64,000 nucleotides of DNA from Lingula anatina (lineage: Eukaryota > Brachiopoda > Lingulata > Lingulida > Lingulidae), in the NCBI RefSeq assembly GCF_001039355.2, contig NW_019776130.1, positions 20,397 to 84,396 on the forward strand, written 5' to 3'. The position numbers were made by a program, and so were the translations under genes. Position 1 is the first letter of the stretch; each line of letters opens with the position of its first letter. The notes under the pieces are model-generated. The model was not told the DNA's origin. It did no database searches and saw only the letters and a list, made by a program, of their open reading frames with translations. Below are positions 19,805-31,379 of the stretch, piece by piece.

Positions 19805-22800
19805 TAAGTATTATCTGTTTCATAAAAGTTTGATTGAGCTGTGCATAAGTAGCAGTCTCAGCATTGTTAATGGTAGGACACTTGGCAACTCATTAGGTTA
19901 TTTTACTTGTTACAATAGACATGGATGTAGCACAGTAGATTATGTTATTGTTAGTGATGTTCTCTTTAACAAAGTAAGATATTGCACAGTTCACCCAATA
20001 GACTACATCTCTGATCATTGTCTGATAGACCTGTCAATCCAAGGCACAGGAATCAAGAATATAAATACTTCGACACCCATTCTCAAGGCTAGTGAGCAAT
20101 ACATATGGAAAAATGATTCTGCTGAAAAATTTCTTGAAGCCCTTGAAAAAGAAGAAACTATTCTGGCTTTAAGCAAACTGCAACATTCTAATTATCCGGC
20201 CACCAAAGAAGGGGTTAATGCAGCATGTAAGTCGCTCTCAGACCTACTTGAGAATACAGCTACCCTGTAACAAAAAAGAAAAACAAACCAGTAAGAGCGA
20301 AGAAACAGCCATGGTTTGATGCAACATGTGCAGAAATAAAACGCTTGGGGAAGCTATTACAGAATAACCCACAGAACACATTTATATCGCATACATATCA
20401 TGAAGCTGTTAAAAAATACAAAAAACTAATTAAAAACAAAAAGCAAGAATTCAAAGATTCACTTTTAGAAAAACTCCTTGACAATGAAAAAAAGCACCCT
20501 AAAGAATTCTGGAAAACTATCAAAAAACTGAAAGAAAATAAAGATCCTGGCAATCTGATAAGTCCAGATGAGTGGTTACAACACTTTAATCAATTATGTG
20601 GAATGACACCAACTGGGGATCATGAAATAGATACTGAAATCAAACAAAAAGAAAATTTACCTGGTAATACATACTTGGACAAACCGATAACAATATGTGA
20701 AGTAAAAAAGGCACTGAAAACCCTAAAAAATGGAAAGGCACCAGGTCAGGAAAAAATTAAAAATGAAATGCTCAAAACTAGTGCTCCATATATAATAGGA
20801 CCACTCACCAAGATTTTTAATCTAGTCCTTAACACCTCAGAAATGCCAGACTCTTGGAACTTAGGTATTATTATACCTCTATACAAATCAGGGGATCGTA
20901 TGAATCCAACAAATTATAGGGGGCTTTGCATAACTAGATGCCTTGGAAAACTTTTTAATTCAATTATGGCTGGCAGACTCAATGATTTCCTAGATACTAA
21001 CGGCAAACTCAGTAATGAACAGGCAGGCTTTAGACCAGGTTTTCGTACTACTGATCACATTTTTACATTGAAATCACTAATAAATCCATATGTTAACCAA
21101 AATAAACGCATTTTTGCATGTTTCATCGATCTCAAAAAAGCATTCGATTCAGTTTGGCACAAGGGTCTCTTATTAAAGTTGCTTAACTTGGGAATCAGTG
21201 GAAAATATTATAGAGTTGTAAAATCAATGTACCAAAACACAAAACTAGGAATTTCTGTCCAAGGTGGCTACACAGAGCCATTCACCTCACGAATTGGTAT
21301 TCGTCAAGGGGATAACCTCAGCCCTGTTCTTTTTAATATCTTCATCGATGATATCAGAGAAAGCCTACAGTGTAGAAACAATACAGGAAAAGTGAACGGT
21401 TTATGCCACATATTATATGCCGATGACCTTATCTTACTGTCATCGTCTAGTGAAGGTCTTCAAAGATTACTTAACAAACTGGATAATTATTGCACAAAAT
21501 GGAAATTGTCTGTTAATGATAAAAAATCCAAAGTTGTGATATTTGAGAAAAATGGTAAAAAGCATTCTCATCTTAATTTTCACATAAATGGACACCCCAT
21601 TGACATAGTAAAAGAATATAATTACTTGGGTATTACGTTTACGAGCACAGGGTCATTGAAACAAGCTATGAATAATTTGAAATTAAAAGCCCTGAAAGCG
21701 TTATTTTCTTTCAAAGCAACATTGAAATCCCAAAATATATCAAACCCCATACTGGCTATGAGGCTTTTTGATAAAATGATAAAGCCAATCCTAACATATG
21801 GTTGCGAGGTATGGTCTGAGGAACTATTTAAGCAAAAGAAAATATCACTCAATTTCCTAAACAAATTACCATTTGAACAAATTCATCTTAAAGCATGCAA
21901 ATGGGCATTAGGTGTGAAAAGATCTACAAATAATGGTGCAAGTCGAGCAGAATTAGGTAGATACCCCATATACTGTGATGTTGTTAAACAAACACAAAAT
22001 TTTGCAAAAAGACTGGACAATTTACCAGACACGAGAATTGTTAAACAGGTATACAATCAACAGAAAAATGACAAAATACCCGGCTGGTCCTCAGCCATGA
22101 AAACAATGCTTGAAACTTGGAAACTTACTAACCATTTTGGGAACATGCCACAAACATTTCACGGCTATCCTGATTTAGATCAAGAAATAATAAAGAAAGT
22201 TGAATGTCTCTTCTGGGAGGAATTACACACTGATAAATTCAGTAAACTGAGAACCTATAAAGCCCTAAAAAACTCGTACAATGGCGAAAAATACCTGCAA
22301 CTCGACATTCCAGCCCATTACAAAATAGCAATATCAAAACTCAGGCTTAGTGACCACAATTTACAAATTGAAAGGGGGAGACAAACATATCCTAAAACTC
22401 CAATGGAAGAAAGATTTTGTCCACACTGCAAAAATGTTATCGAAGACGAAAAGCATTTTCTCCTGATCTGCACTCAGCATCAACGTGAGCGTAAAAAAAT
22501 GTTTGATTCCCTGTCACGATTCTCTGGTCTATCAGGCACTGATGATGATGATATCAAAATAATACAAATTCTCAATCCACAGTGTCGTGCAAGTGCATCA
22601 GCAGTGGCCAAGTTTATACAGTCAGTTATGCCTAAGTAGCAAATACATATTGTACAAAATACTATATTCAGTATTAATATATTGTGTCTTACAATTGTGA
22701 GCTATATGAATGAAGTAGTTAGCTTACATGTATTTTGGCAATGGAATGATCTAAAGAAGTTATACTTATTTAAGTGTATACAATTACAATTTATGTAAAA

Positions 22801-22880
22801 CTGTAGTTTAGAGAGCTTGTAAACTGTAACTGTACACATTTTAATGCTCAATAAAATTATTATTATTATTATTATTATAA
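19805..22880 (+). mobile_element. 5'-truncated LINE with nearly intact reverse transcriptase
   Basis: The element starts inside the apurinic endonuclease domain (S-I-V-N-G-R-T-L-G-N-S-L-G-Y-F-T, then I-S-D-H-C-L-I-D-L-S) and ends in an (ATT)n tail after AATAAA near 22851. The endonuclease remnant (to the stop at 20268) and the RT frame are separated by one frameshift near 20265. The upstream UTR and the N-terminal half of the endonuclease are absent. Confidence 0.88.
20345..22639 (+). CDS. LINE ORF2 reverse transcriptase, about 764+ codons open
   Basis: Copies element RNA into target DNA. The frame remains open upstream of 20345 to about 20270 (K-K-Q-P-W-F-D-A-T-C is in frame), and 20345 itself is a TTG, so it is not a genuine start. 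RT motifs in order: K-N-G-K-A-P-G, I-P-L-Y-K-S-G-D, N-Y-R-G-L-C-I-T, N-E-Q-A-G-F-R, C-F-I-D-L-K-K-A-F-D-S-V-W, G-I-R-Q-G-D-N-L-S-P-V-L-F-N-I-F, the catalytic Y-A-D-D near residue 358, and Y-L-G-I-T-F. The C-terminus carries C-P-H-C...E-D-E-K-H-F-L-L-I-C, a zinc-knuckle-like motif shared with the decayed copy at 8905-9210. The clade (jockey/CR1-like) is not resolved. The long open frame suggests fairly recent insertion. Confidence 0.9.
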   Translation: MGKLLQNNPQNTFISHTYHEAVKKYKKLIKNKKQEFKDSLLEKLLDNEKKHPKEFWKTIKKLKENKDPGNLISPDEWLQHFNQLCGMTPTGDHEIDTEIKQKENLPGNTYLDKPITICEVKKALKTLKNGKAPGQEKIKNEMLKTSAPYIIGPLTKIFNLVLNTSEMPDSWNLGIIIPLYKSGDRMNPTNYRGLCITRCLGKLFNSIMAGRLNDFLDTNGKLSNEQAGFRPGFRTTDHIFTLKSLINPYVNQNKRIFACFIDLKKAFDSVWHKGLLLKLLNLGISGKYYRVVKSMYQNTKLGISVQGGYTEPFTSRIGIRQGDNLSPVLFNIFIDDIRESLQCRNNTGKVNGLCHILYADDLILLSSSSEGLQRLLNKLDNYCTKWKLSVNDKKSKVVIFEKNGKKHSHLNFHINGHPIDIVKEYNYLGITFTSTGSLKQAMNNLKLKALKALFSFKATLKSQNISNPILAMRLFDKMIKPILTYGCEVWSEELFKQKKISLNFLNKLPFEQIHLKACKWALGVKRSTNNGASRAELGRYPIYCDVVKQTQNFAKRLDNLPDTRIVKQVYNQQKNDKIPGWSSAMKTMLETWKLTNHFGNMPQTFHGYPDLDQEIIKKVECLFWEELHTDKFSKLRTYKALKNSYNGEKYLQLDIPAHYKIAISKLRLSDHNLQIERGRQTYPKTPMEERFCPHCKNVIEDEKHFLLICTQHQRERKKMFDSLSRFSGLSGTDDDDIKIIQILNPQCRASASAVAKFIQSVMPK

Positions 22881-23000
22881 AATATGAGTAGAAACTATTT
22901 AAAGCTCCCAACATCATATACATGTACATGTAGACCTAAATTTTCCCATAGACTAAAATACTGTATGACTTGTAGTCTAAATACTACAAAATATGTTTAA

Positions 23001-24170
23001 CTAGAGATCAGAGAAGCGATACTGCCTCCAAGTATTTTACCACCAGCTGGAGTAAGCGCATTCGCGGAAAAAAAACACCTCCAGTGTTGTACTTGATAAG
23101 CTCTACACTATGCAGTTAACAAGTCAAGAGTTCTCATTTTTTTATGAAAACTACAATTTATAAAAAAAATCATGAGAAAAAGTAAAAATTCAAATCCAAA
23201 TTTGTGAAGTGCACTTTACGACGAAAAGGAGGTCAAAGGTCCAATTCAAATATATGAGTCAATATATTCCTATTCAAGTTCAGTGGGCATATCTGTGCCA
23301 GTTTTGGAGATATAAGAGACATAAAATTTGCAAAGATTAGTTCATGGCGAAATAAGGCCAAAAGTCAATTTCAAGGTCACACTTAGATTGCCAGTATAAC
23401 TTCCTATTCAAGTTCAACCGTAACTAAGGGCATATCTCCGTCAGTTTTGAAGATATTAGGGAAGAAAAAGTTGTCCAATTCAGTTCATGGTAAAAAGTAG
23501 ATCAAAGGTCAATTTCAAGGTCACAGTGAGATTGCCAGTATATGACTTTCTATTCAAGTTCAATAGTAACTATGGGCATATCTCTGCCAGTTTCGAAGAT
23601 ATAAGGGACGGAAAAGTTGCAAAGTTCAACTAATGGTGAAAAGTGTGTCAAAGGGCAATATCAAGGTCACAGTTAGATTTCCACTATTTGACTTCCTATT
23701 TAAGTTCAATAGTTACCATGGGCATATCTGCAAAGTTGCAAAGTTGAGTTCACCATGAAAAGTAGGTCAAATGTCCGTTTGAAGGTCACAGTTAGATTGC
23801 CAGTATATGGCTTCCTATTCAAGTTCAGTAGTAACTATGGACGTATATCTGCTTGTTTTGGAGATATAAGAGACGGAAAATTTGCAAGGATCAATTCATG
23901 GCGAAAAAAAGACCAAAAGTCAATTTCAAGGTCACACTTAGATTGCCAGTATATGACTTCCTATTCAACTTCAATAGTAAGTATGGCCCTATCTCTGCCA
24001 GTTTTGGAGATATAAGAGTTGCAAAGTGCAGTTCAAAGCTCAGTGAAAAGTAGGTCAAAGGTCAATTTGAAGGTTACAGTTAGATTGCATGTATATGACT
24101 TCCTTAATAAACTTCAATAGTAACTATAGGCTGATCTCTGCCAGTTTTGGAGATATAAGGGTCTTAAATG
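23001..24170 (-). mobile_element. Helitron-like element with about 6.5 copies of a 146-bp monomer
   Basis: On the minus strand it ends with a degenerate copy of the 395-410 hairpin and CTAG (23001-23004) followed by T, preceded on the plus strand by A. Monomer landmarks (TTCCTATTCAAGTTCA and variants) lie at 23267, 23401, 23547, 23693, 23812, 23958 and 24100: mostly 146-bp spacing, some units shortened to 119 or 134. Some monomers carry AGGTCAAAGGTCA or close variants and TCAAGGTCA. The 5' boundary is not clear; related sequence (ccacctccattgttgggctt...) reappears at 24480-24510. Confidence 0.65.
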
Positions 24171-24522
24171 TTGCAGTTTTGGACTTACAGGTACAGTTAT
24201 GTGCCCTAAATTTCGCACAGAAGAAATTAATTGAAATAAAGAAAAGGTCAGTTTGGTTGATATTCATGAAATAAGAGGTGCTGAGAAATTCCAGATATTC
24301 ATATTTCATGAAATATTGTCATTTTTGTCCAGAAGCTGTCTGCCTCGCTAAGCCGCATCTTATCTTTTTTAGACTTTCGAAATTTCATGCATATTACCGT
24401 ATTGCACATTTTATTTTCACCAACACAATGTACATTTTGAAACAGCATAGCTCGTAAAGCGTATGGAAAACAAATACAGAAAAACGGACACCACCTCCAT
24501 TGTTGGGCTTGACAAGCTCGTT

Positions 24523-24523
<1 letters not shown>

Positions 24524-24554
<31 letters not shown>
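24524..24554. repeat. Poly(A) run
   Basis: About 30 consecutive A. Could be a retroposon tail or slippage; no source element identified. Confidence 0.8.
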
Positions 24555-24558
<4 letters not shown>

Positions 24559-25109
24559 TATCTAGCATTAACGGTTCCAGAATTAGAGAGAGTTTTCAGT
24601 TTCTGCACTTTATGGACATTTCTCCCGTGAAAATGAACTGATTGACCCCCAACTCACCGAGATGAAAGATGACTCTAAGGGTAACACCTGCTAATAATAT
24701 TGTAGGTTAGGTCTATGTAATTTCTGAAAATCAGCACAAATAATTTTTTTTTGTAAAAAAATTCGCATTTGTAGAAATTTTTGGCCCGTTTGACCTTGAA
24801 ATAAAAGTCAAAGGTCAAATCCAAGGGCATATTTGAAATTTCCACATTCATCCATCTATAATTTTTCCCCATAATTCATTCGGTTTGGTAGATATTTAGC
24901 ATATAATTTTGCCACTTTTAGACAAGGGTGCATTGCGACGAGCGCCAGACCTAGACCCAAGTACCGACAAAGCCCAAAATTCACATGGATCGAGTTGAGC
25001 GACGCGCTGGTGGTACAATAACATTCAAAATGCTTTTGCCAGACCTTGAAACAAGTGTAAGTGGCCAAAAAGGCTTAATTAACAGTAATAGATCACACAC
25101 TTGATGTTT

Positions 25110-25307
25110 TAGGGAAAAAACTGGTGGAAATATGAAATATTATATTTTTGGTAACTTATTTTGTATAATTTATGCTAATAATGCCAATTTATGCATAGAT
25201 AGAGATTGTCCCTATGGATGAATTTTTTTCTTTTGGCCCAAGGAACATTTTGCCAAGTTAGGCATTTGTACTACAAACGTTTGCCTTTGTGGTCCTAAAC
25301 AAGCCTA
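25110..25307. repeat. Right arm of the diverged inverted repeat
   Basis: Reverse complement of 19022-19215. Together the arms bracket about 6.3 kb holding the LINE and the Helitron-like element. Confidence 0.65.
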
Positions 25308-25665
25308 CATGCACTGTACGGAAATAACAGGCTTCAAAGGCACTGCCTTAACAAAATTATTAGAATTTTACTTTGTACAGTTATATATGCTTTATAATGA
25401 CCCGCATTTTCTCTCTTGAATCAGACCAGTTGATTTGTTAGTACTTCTTTAATCAATAATTGTCATATTCACAATGGCGGCATGGAAAATTTTTAAATGG
25501 CTTGTATAAACTACCCTTACCTTCTTTCCAGAGAGCTATAACAGAAAATACAATATGTACCAATTACTTAAACTTCATGTCGACATTTTCCACGGACAGT
25601 TGTTGTTGTCTTGTGAATCTTTTTTTCTAGTTTTGGCACAGTCGCTATGGTACGTGTAGTTCATG

Positions 25666-25845
25666 TTAAGAGTGGGACTTGCACCAATCCACTTGCATTA
25701 CTTTTCCGGCTGATAAATACATTGATAGTCCTAAACAATTCAAGGCTTTGACGTGTGCTGCGTGATGTTCTTTCTCGTCCCTACATAAGATGGAGCCTGT
25801 AACTTTATTACACCTAAAACAAATTATCGTGTCCTCATCGGTGAC
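25666..25845 (-). CDS. Unassigned ORF with B-box-like zinc-binding pattern
   Basis: A minus-strand frame with no start codon at its edge runs 59 codons to TAA. It reads D-E-D-T-I-I-C-F-R-C-N-K-V, then I-L-C-R-D-E-K-E-H-H-A-A-H-V, a C-x2-C...C-x5-H-H-x2-H arrangement like a B-box or similar small zinc fold, and ends W-C-K-S-H-S. A stop lies just upstream in frame (about 25852). It may be a last exon entered at an AG near 25846, or a decayed gene fragment. No neighbouring exon identified. Confidence 0.3.
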   Translation of the reverse strand, partial: VTDEDTIICFRCNKVTGSILCRDEKEHHAAHVKALNCLGLSMYLSAGKVMQVDWCKSHS

Positions 25846-25849
25846 CTCA

Positions 25850-26999
25850 CACGTTCACGCACTAGAGCCGTGGATCCTGTGGGACGAATGTTTTAACGTA
25901 GTCAAAACAATATCATATCAAGCAATTTAATCGATCTTTTTAAGCTGGATACAATAGGTCTTCAATCAATAGCTTCACTGTATGCGCCGACAAAGAAAAG
26001 AGCGAAATATGAAATAACACATCGATTGAATATTGCAAATAAAGCAAATAAAATAATAATGATCTTTTTTTTTTTTTAAAGAAAACTCCATCTTGCTCTG
26101 TCTTCTGCCGTACCGGGATCCGAGCTGAAAAATTAAAATGTTCTGATATGAAATAAATAAAACACTGAAAAGCTTGAATTAAGACTAAAACTAATTTCTC
26201 TATTCTTTCTAATCTTAACTTATCATATCTCTTATTTATTTATGAAATATATTTATTTAAACAAACAAACTTAACATTTTTTTTAATTGATGAAGTAATA
26301 ATCCTTCAAATTGGGTGGGTGGGAGGGAATCATAAATATTCTCTGCTTGCATCACGGAATGCGAAAGAGCCTTCGAATGACCTAACTCTCAAATCTACTT
26401 TTCCTCACCACCTTCTATTTGATGATAGGGCCTACTACTCAAGTGACCAGTCACATGATATTAACACTACTCAGACCATACTGGACCTTTCACACAAAAA
26501 CGTATCACGTGTCTGCATACCCACAACAAATATATTTATGTTCTAATTCGTTACACTCAAACGAACATAAAATATTTATAGTATAAACACAGACACAGTG
26601 TTAGGGGTGGAAGCGCTCGTTTCGACGATAAAGAAAGAAGAGTGTATCCTTGTATTCGATGCAAACAAAATGATATGTCAAAATAAAATGTAAATATGTA
26701 TTTATTTATTTATTTATTTATTTATTATTTTTATAATTCCATCTGAAAACACGTTCAATCCAACTAACGGTTTCGAAAAACGATATTATTATAATCCAAT
26801 TGATTGCAAAACAACCATCTTTTCTTTAAGGTTCTCTTTTATATAACCATTTTTCATTCTCTTTCTCTCTCTCTCTCTCTTTTTTTATATGTAAATATAT
26901 ATATAACTGGATTCTCTTTCACTCCTAAAATTCTCTCTTCTTCCGAGTTCTAATCGCCATGACAGATTTCTCAACAATTGAGTTCTTTTCCTTAAAATC

Positions 27000-27000
<1 letters not shown>
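25850..27000. other. AT-rich intergenic DNA; no gene seen
   Basis: Contains a (TTTA)n run near 26698-26730 and a (CT)n run near 26863-26880. Short open frames here have no splice or composition support. Confidence 0.4.
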
Positions 27001-27830
<830 letters not shown>

Positions 27831-27849
27831 TATCACCTGAACGATCTCA

Positions 27850-27887
<38 letters not shown>

Positions 27888-27974
27888 TTCACTAAAAATT
27901 AGATCAACTTAATTTACAAAGCACTTGCTCTGCTCCTCACGTCAAGCAACGTATCATTAAATATATATTTATGA

Positions 27975-28319
27975 TTAAAGGGATAATAACTCTTCGTATG
28001 AAATCTGTATTTCACAATAAAAACATTGTGAATGACTCATGAAAATATAATATATTCTGTTTTCCCACAAAAACGGCTGTTATAGCTATTATTCTTATAT
28101 CTGAGCTTGTCTTTAGACCACGTGACCTCCATTGACGGCTATACTCTGTTAAAATCTCTTAAGAGATTTTAACAAAAAACCAAACTTTTTAGAAAAAAAT
28201 CAGGGACTAACTTTGCATGTAAAAATGGATTCATTAACCATTGGTAAGTATGGGAAAATTGTTGTTTACTCCAGGAAAATTCATTTTTTGGCCGAAACGA
28301 AGAGTTATTATCACTTTAA
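27975..28319. mobile_element. MITE with TTAA ends, copy 2 (inverted relative to copy 1)
   Basis: Reverse complement of 3944-4282 over its whole length, with the same AGGGATAATAACTCTTCG ends flanked by TTAA. Confidence 0.78.
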
Positions 28320-28576
28320 ATTTAGCTACGCATGTATCTTTATCTATTTATTTATTTATTTACTTATTTATTTATTTTTAAGAATCTTTTTAAGAGAAAA
28401 ACTTGTTTGTCAGTTTAATTATCTATAAACTTGACTTATAATGCGATGTGCGAGAGCATCATAAAATCATTGTTTGCTAAAAATAAATCCGTAATTCCGA
28501 ATATAATGCCCTACATACTAATTTTATTTCTCACATTGTTTATACATGTTTAGACACAAATATACATTCTTCAGAT

Positions 28577-29110
28577 TTAGTAAGAAGAAGCGTCTAATCT
28601 TACAGCAAGGACTGCAGATTTGAAATTTGAGTTAAAAATAGAATGTTTGTTGTTGCCCTGTATATAAATATATGAAGCGTCTTTAAATTCAAATATATCT
28701 TTAATGAACATATGGGATTCACTTCTCTGAAAAAGAAAAGGCCAAAAAACAGACGATGGCCATTTTGGAACTACAAGGATTCCCTTAGCCCTGCAATGGA
28801 CCAAATGTTTAATACTGGCGATAACTAAATATATGGGAAGGACCAACCAATTATTTTCCCCTTCTCAATTTTGCGTAAAGGCGTCGACTGCTTCGGAGCC
28901 TGGGTTCCAAAATTTTGAATTGAACCGTTTGAGTTTTGTATTTTGTGAGTTAGCAAACCTATCTACGGTAAAGGGGCCGAAATGCTCTTGTATGAATTCA
29001 AAAAACTCCTGCGAAACCCCCCAATCGTCAAAATCGATAATTTTGCTCAAGTAATCGGCTGTGTCGTTCTGATTTCTGGGAATCTGGCTAATATCAAGGG
29101 AAATTCCGAA
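28577..29110 (-). pseudogene. DIRS-type retrotransposon fragment (RNase H region)
   Basis: Two minus-strand frames joined by a frameshift near 28855. The first reads I-P-R-N-Q-N-D-T-A-D-Y-L-S-K, then D-D-W-G-V-S and F-G-P-F-T-V-D-R-F-A-N, and R-F-N-S-K-F-W-N-P-G-S-E-A-V-D-A-F. The second reads I-K-H-L-V-H-C-R-A-K-G-I-L-V-V-P-K-W-P-S. This series is characteristic of the RNase H segment that follows RT in DIRS-like elements. Neither the RT nor the tyrosine recombinase was found nearby, so it is a fragment. Confidence 0.65.
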
Positions 29111-30496
29111 GTTAATGCAAGTCTTAAAATGAATAAATTTGAATAAATAATGAATAAATTTTTAGTGTAATTAAAAAATATCCTTTAAATATTATGTCTT
29201 AACCACGGTTTTTTATCATCTTTTTTTATCCAAAGCTATTTCTGGGTCTATAATTTTTTTCTAGTTGACGACATTCTCTCTCGGGAGACTTCAGCCTGTC
29301 CACTGAGAATACAGAAGCACTTCTCTCAGTCTTGTTACATCAAAGAAACTTTGACATCGGCCGATTAATCTCTGTTTCAGAGGACAATGCTATTTCTATT
29401 ATAAGACGTTTCTGTCATTCCCAGTTTCTGAGGTACATACAGAGTAGATTAATGGTCTTTCGTCCAACTTCGTAACAACAAAGACCCCTGTGGAGGATAA
29501 TTCCCCAATGTTTTTTTTTTAAACAGAAAGCCCCTTTTATAGTTGTCATGTCTAGCTACCAAATGTACCAGTATGTCCACTAAATTTAAAAGAAGTTTTG
29601 AAGTAGTTTACGTTGAACAAAGGGGTTGAGCTCTTTTACAGTGTGCAAAAGAGACAAAATACCACTGACAATTCTCATCGTACTCAATGTACTTCTGTCT
29701 TGGGAGTTCACCCCCCCCCCCCCTTTTTGAACAACCAATTGGAGATGATCATTTAGATAAAATGAGTTCTTAAAATCACTTTTATACATTTGATGCAACA
29801 ATTCCTTCCACTGCACACCAATTTAATGTTAAAACAATCACTATGTACTATAATGAATAAAGACATGTCTAAATCATGTCTTAACAAACCATCAAAAACA
29901 GCATTTAGTAAATTACATTATCAGTGTACAATTACAAAATTAAGAAATACCTATCAAAAACAAGATTACATAAAAAGTAAATTGACAGCATTTTAGGGAA
30001 TTGCTATTTAGACATATTTGGGCTCCTTTTCTCTACTGTGTTCTTGCCGAATGTTCTTGTAAAATAGCAAGTCAAAGTTCTTCTTCAAAATAGACTTTTA
30101 GTTCACTTTATAAATTATACAAATTTTTGGCATCACAGATTCTCACGTGTCACTTCATACATTTAAACATAATCACAATTGGTAAAGTCCTAGGTCACAT
30201 ATTGGGTAATAAAGCAAAAGCTATATAATCCCGATTTTAGAATTGTAGAAAATATCTCTTTGACCCATTTAAAAGACAAGTAATATCTTGTAGGTAGAAA
30301 TATTTTTACATGTCTTTGGTGTCACAAACAGTGGTATCCAGATTATTTAAATGGTCACTGGTATGAAAGTCATTATGCAACATGCTCTTAATAGTGCCAT
30401 AGCAAAATTAAAGGTCTGTGGCAATCAAAAAAGTTCTTGACAACATATCTCCTGTGAATCATTTCAGAAGGCTAATTTTCAGTGGGGATTTTTTTT
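29111..30496. other. No gene recognised; includes probable 3' UTR of the DHHC gene
   Basis: AT-rich, with a C-run at 29709-29722. No splice-supported exon seen. The part adjoining 30497 is likely minus-strand 3' UTR. Confidence 0.4.
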
Positions 30497-31342
30497 TTAC
30501 ATATCTTTTATGTCCTCAAACTCGCCTTTTTGTGGAAACTTAAATCCATCCCCTTTCACCTTCAGCGGTGCAAAAGGAAACAAACATGAAGCTATCCAGT
30601 TTTCACCCAAAGCTCGGTGCACATTTTCCATCCATCCAAGATCATACTGCTTCACATTGTGTGTTCTCTCGTAAGTTGTCTGTCCACTGAAAATGAGCAA
30701 ACAGTGGTACCCAGTTAGAGCGGACGCTAATAAGAATGCTATTATGCAACCAGCGCTGAGAAATGCCACAGCAAAGGTGTATGTCTCTGACAGTCCGAGT
30801 ATCCAAGAGACAATTGGTAACACCATGGAAACTAGTGAAGTCCAAGACAATCCACCTAGGACGGCCCAAGTGTAGTCAGCATTCATTATAACGGCATAAA
30901 ACCCAGCTATGGCCACATGAAGGGTGAAACAAAGGTAGTAACGGTGGTTGGCAAAGCCGATGCAGTTCCCCGTAAAGAAGCAGTGATGATCCCTCTGCAG
31001 TATGCATCGGTTACACGTGTGGCAATGGTGGGAGCGAGGGGGAAAGTTGGCCTCACATGCCGTGCAGTATCGCCACCCAGCTTTCAGAGTACTAGGAAGA
31101 ACAACATTGCCCTCGGTCGTGTCCGTGCTGAGAATGTACCAAAAATTTCCTAGAACGTTCATGGCTTCAAAAGCAATGAAAGCTAAATGGATGCAATACC
31201 ATGGTGTTGCTTCTTGAAATATTGTTGGATGCACGACAAAAAGCATGTAATAAAGACTGCTGAAACCCATGACGATAATAAAGGCAAACGCGCCCTTTTC
31301 GCTCGGGGTCTTCGGGATGTATTTCCAGAAATGAGCAGCCAT
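30497..31342 (-). CDS. DHHC-type palmitoyltransferase, ZDHHC24-like, intronless
   Basis: Transfers palmitate from an autoacylated cysteine to cysteines of target proteins at Golgi/ER or plasma membrane. 281 residues from ATG at 31342 to the stop at 30497 in one exon. Two N-terminal hydrophobic segments (about residues 18-37 and 48-72) precede the cysteine-rich domain: Y-C-T-A-C at 92-96, P-P-R-S-H-H-C-H-T-C-N-R-C, and catalytic D-H-H-C at 118-121 followed by F-F-T-G-N-C-I-G. Two to three further hydrophobic segments follow (about 135-225), giving the usual four or more membrane spans with the active site in the cytosol. The tail G-E-N-W-I-A-S-C-L-F-P-F resembles the ZDHHC22/24 group by size and layout. 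Subfamily assignment is by resemblance only. No disabling change is seen, so an intronless functional gene is the simplest reading. Confidence 0.88.
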   Translation of the reverse strand: MAAHFWKYIPKTPSEKGAFAFIIVMGFSSLYYMLFVVHPTIFQEATPWYCIHLAFIAFEAMNVLGNFWYILSTDTTEGNVVLPSTLKAGWRYCTACEANFPPRSHHCHTCNRCILQRDHHCFFTGNCIGFANHRYYLCFTLHVAIAGFYAVIMNADYTWAVLGGLSWTSLVSMVLPIVSWILGLSETYTFAVAFLSAGCIIAFLLASALTGYHCLLIFSGQTTYERTHNVKQYDLGWMENVHRALGENWIASCLFPFAPLKVKGDGFKFPQKGEFEDIKDM

Positions 31343-31379
31343 TGTCCGTATGTAAAATCAGGACCGCTTTAGATATCTA

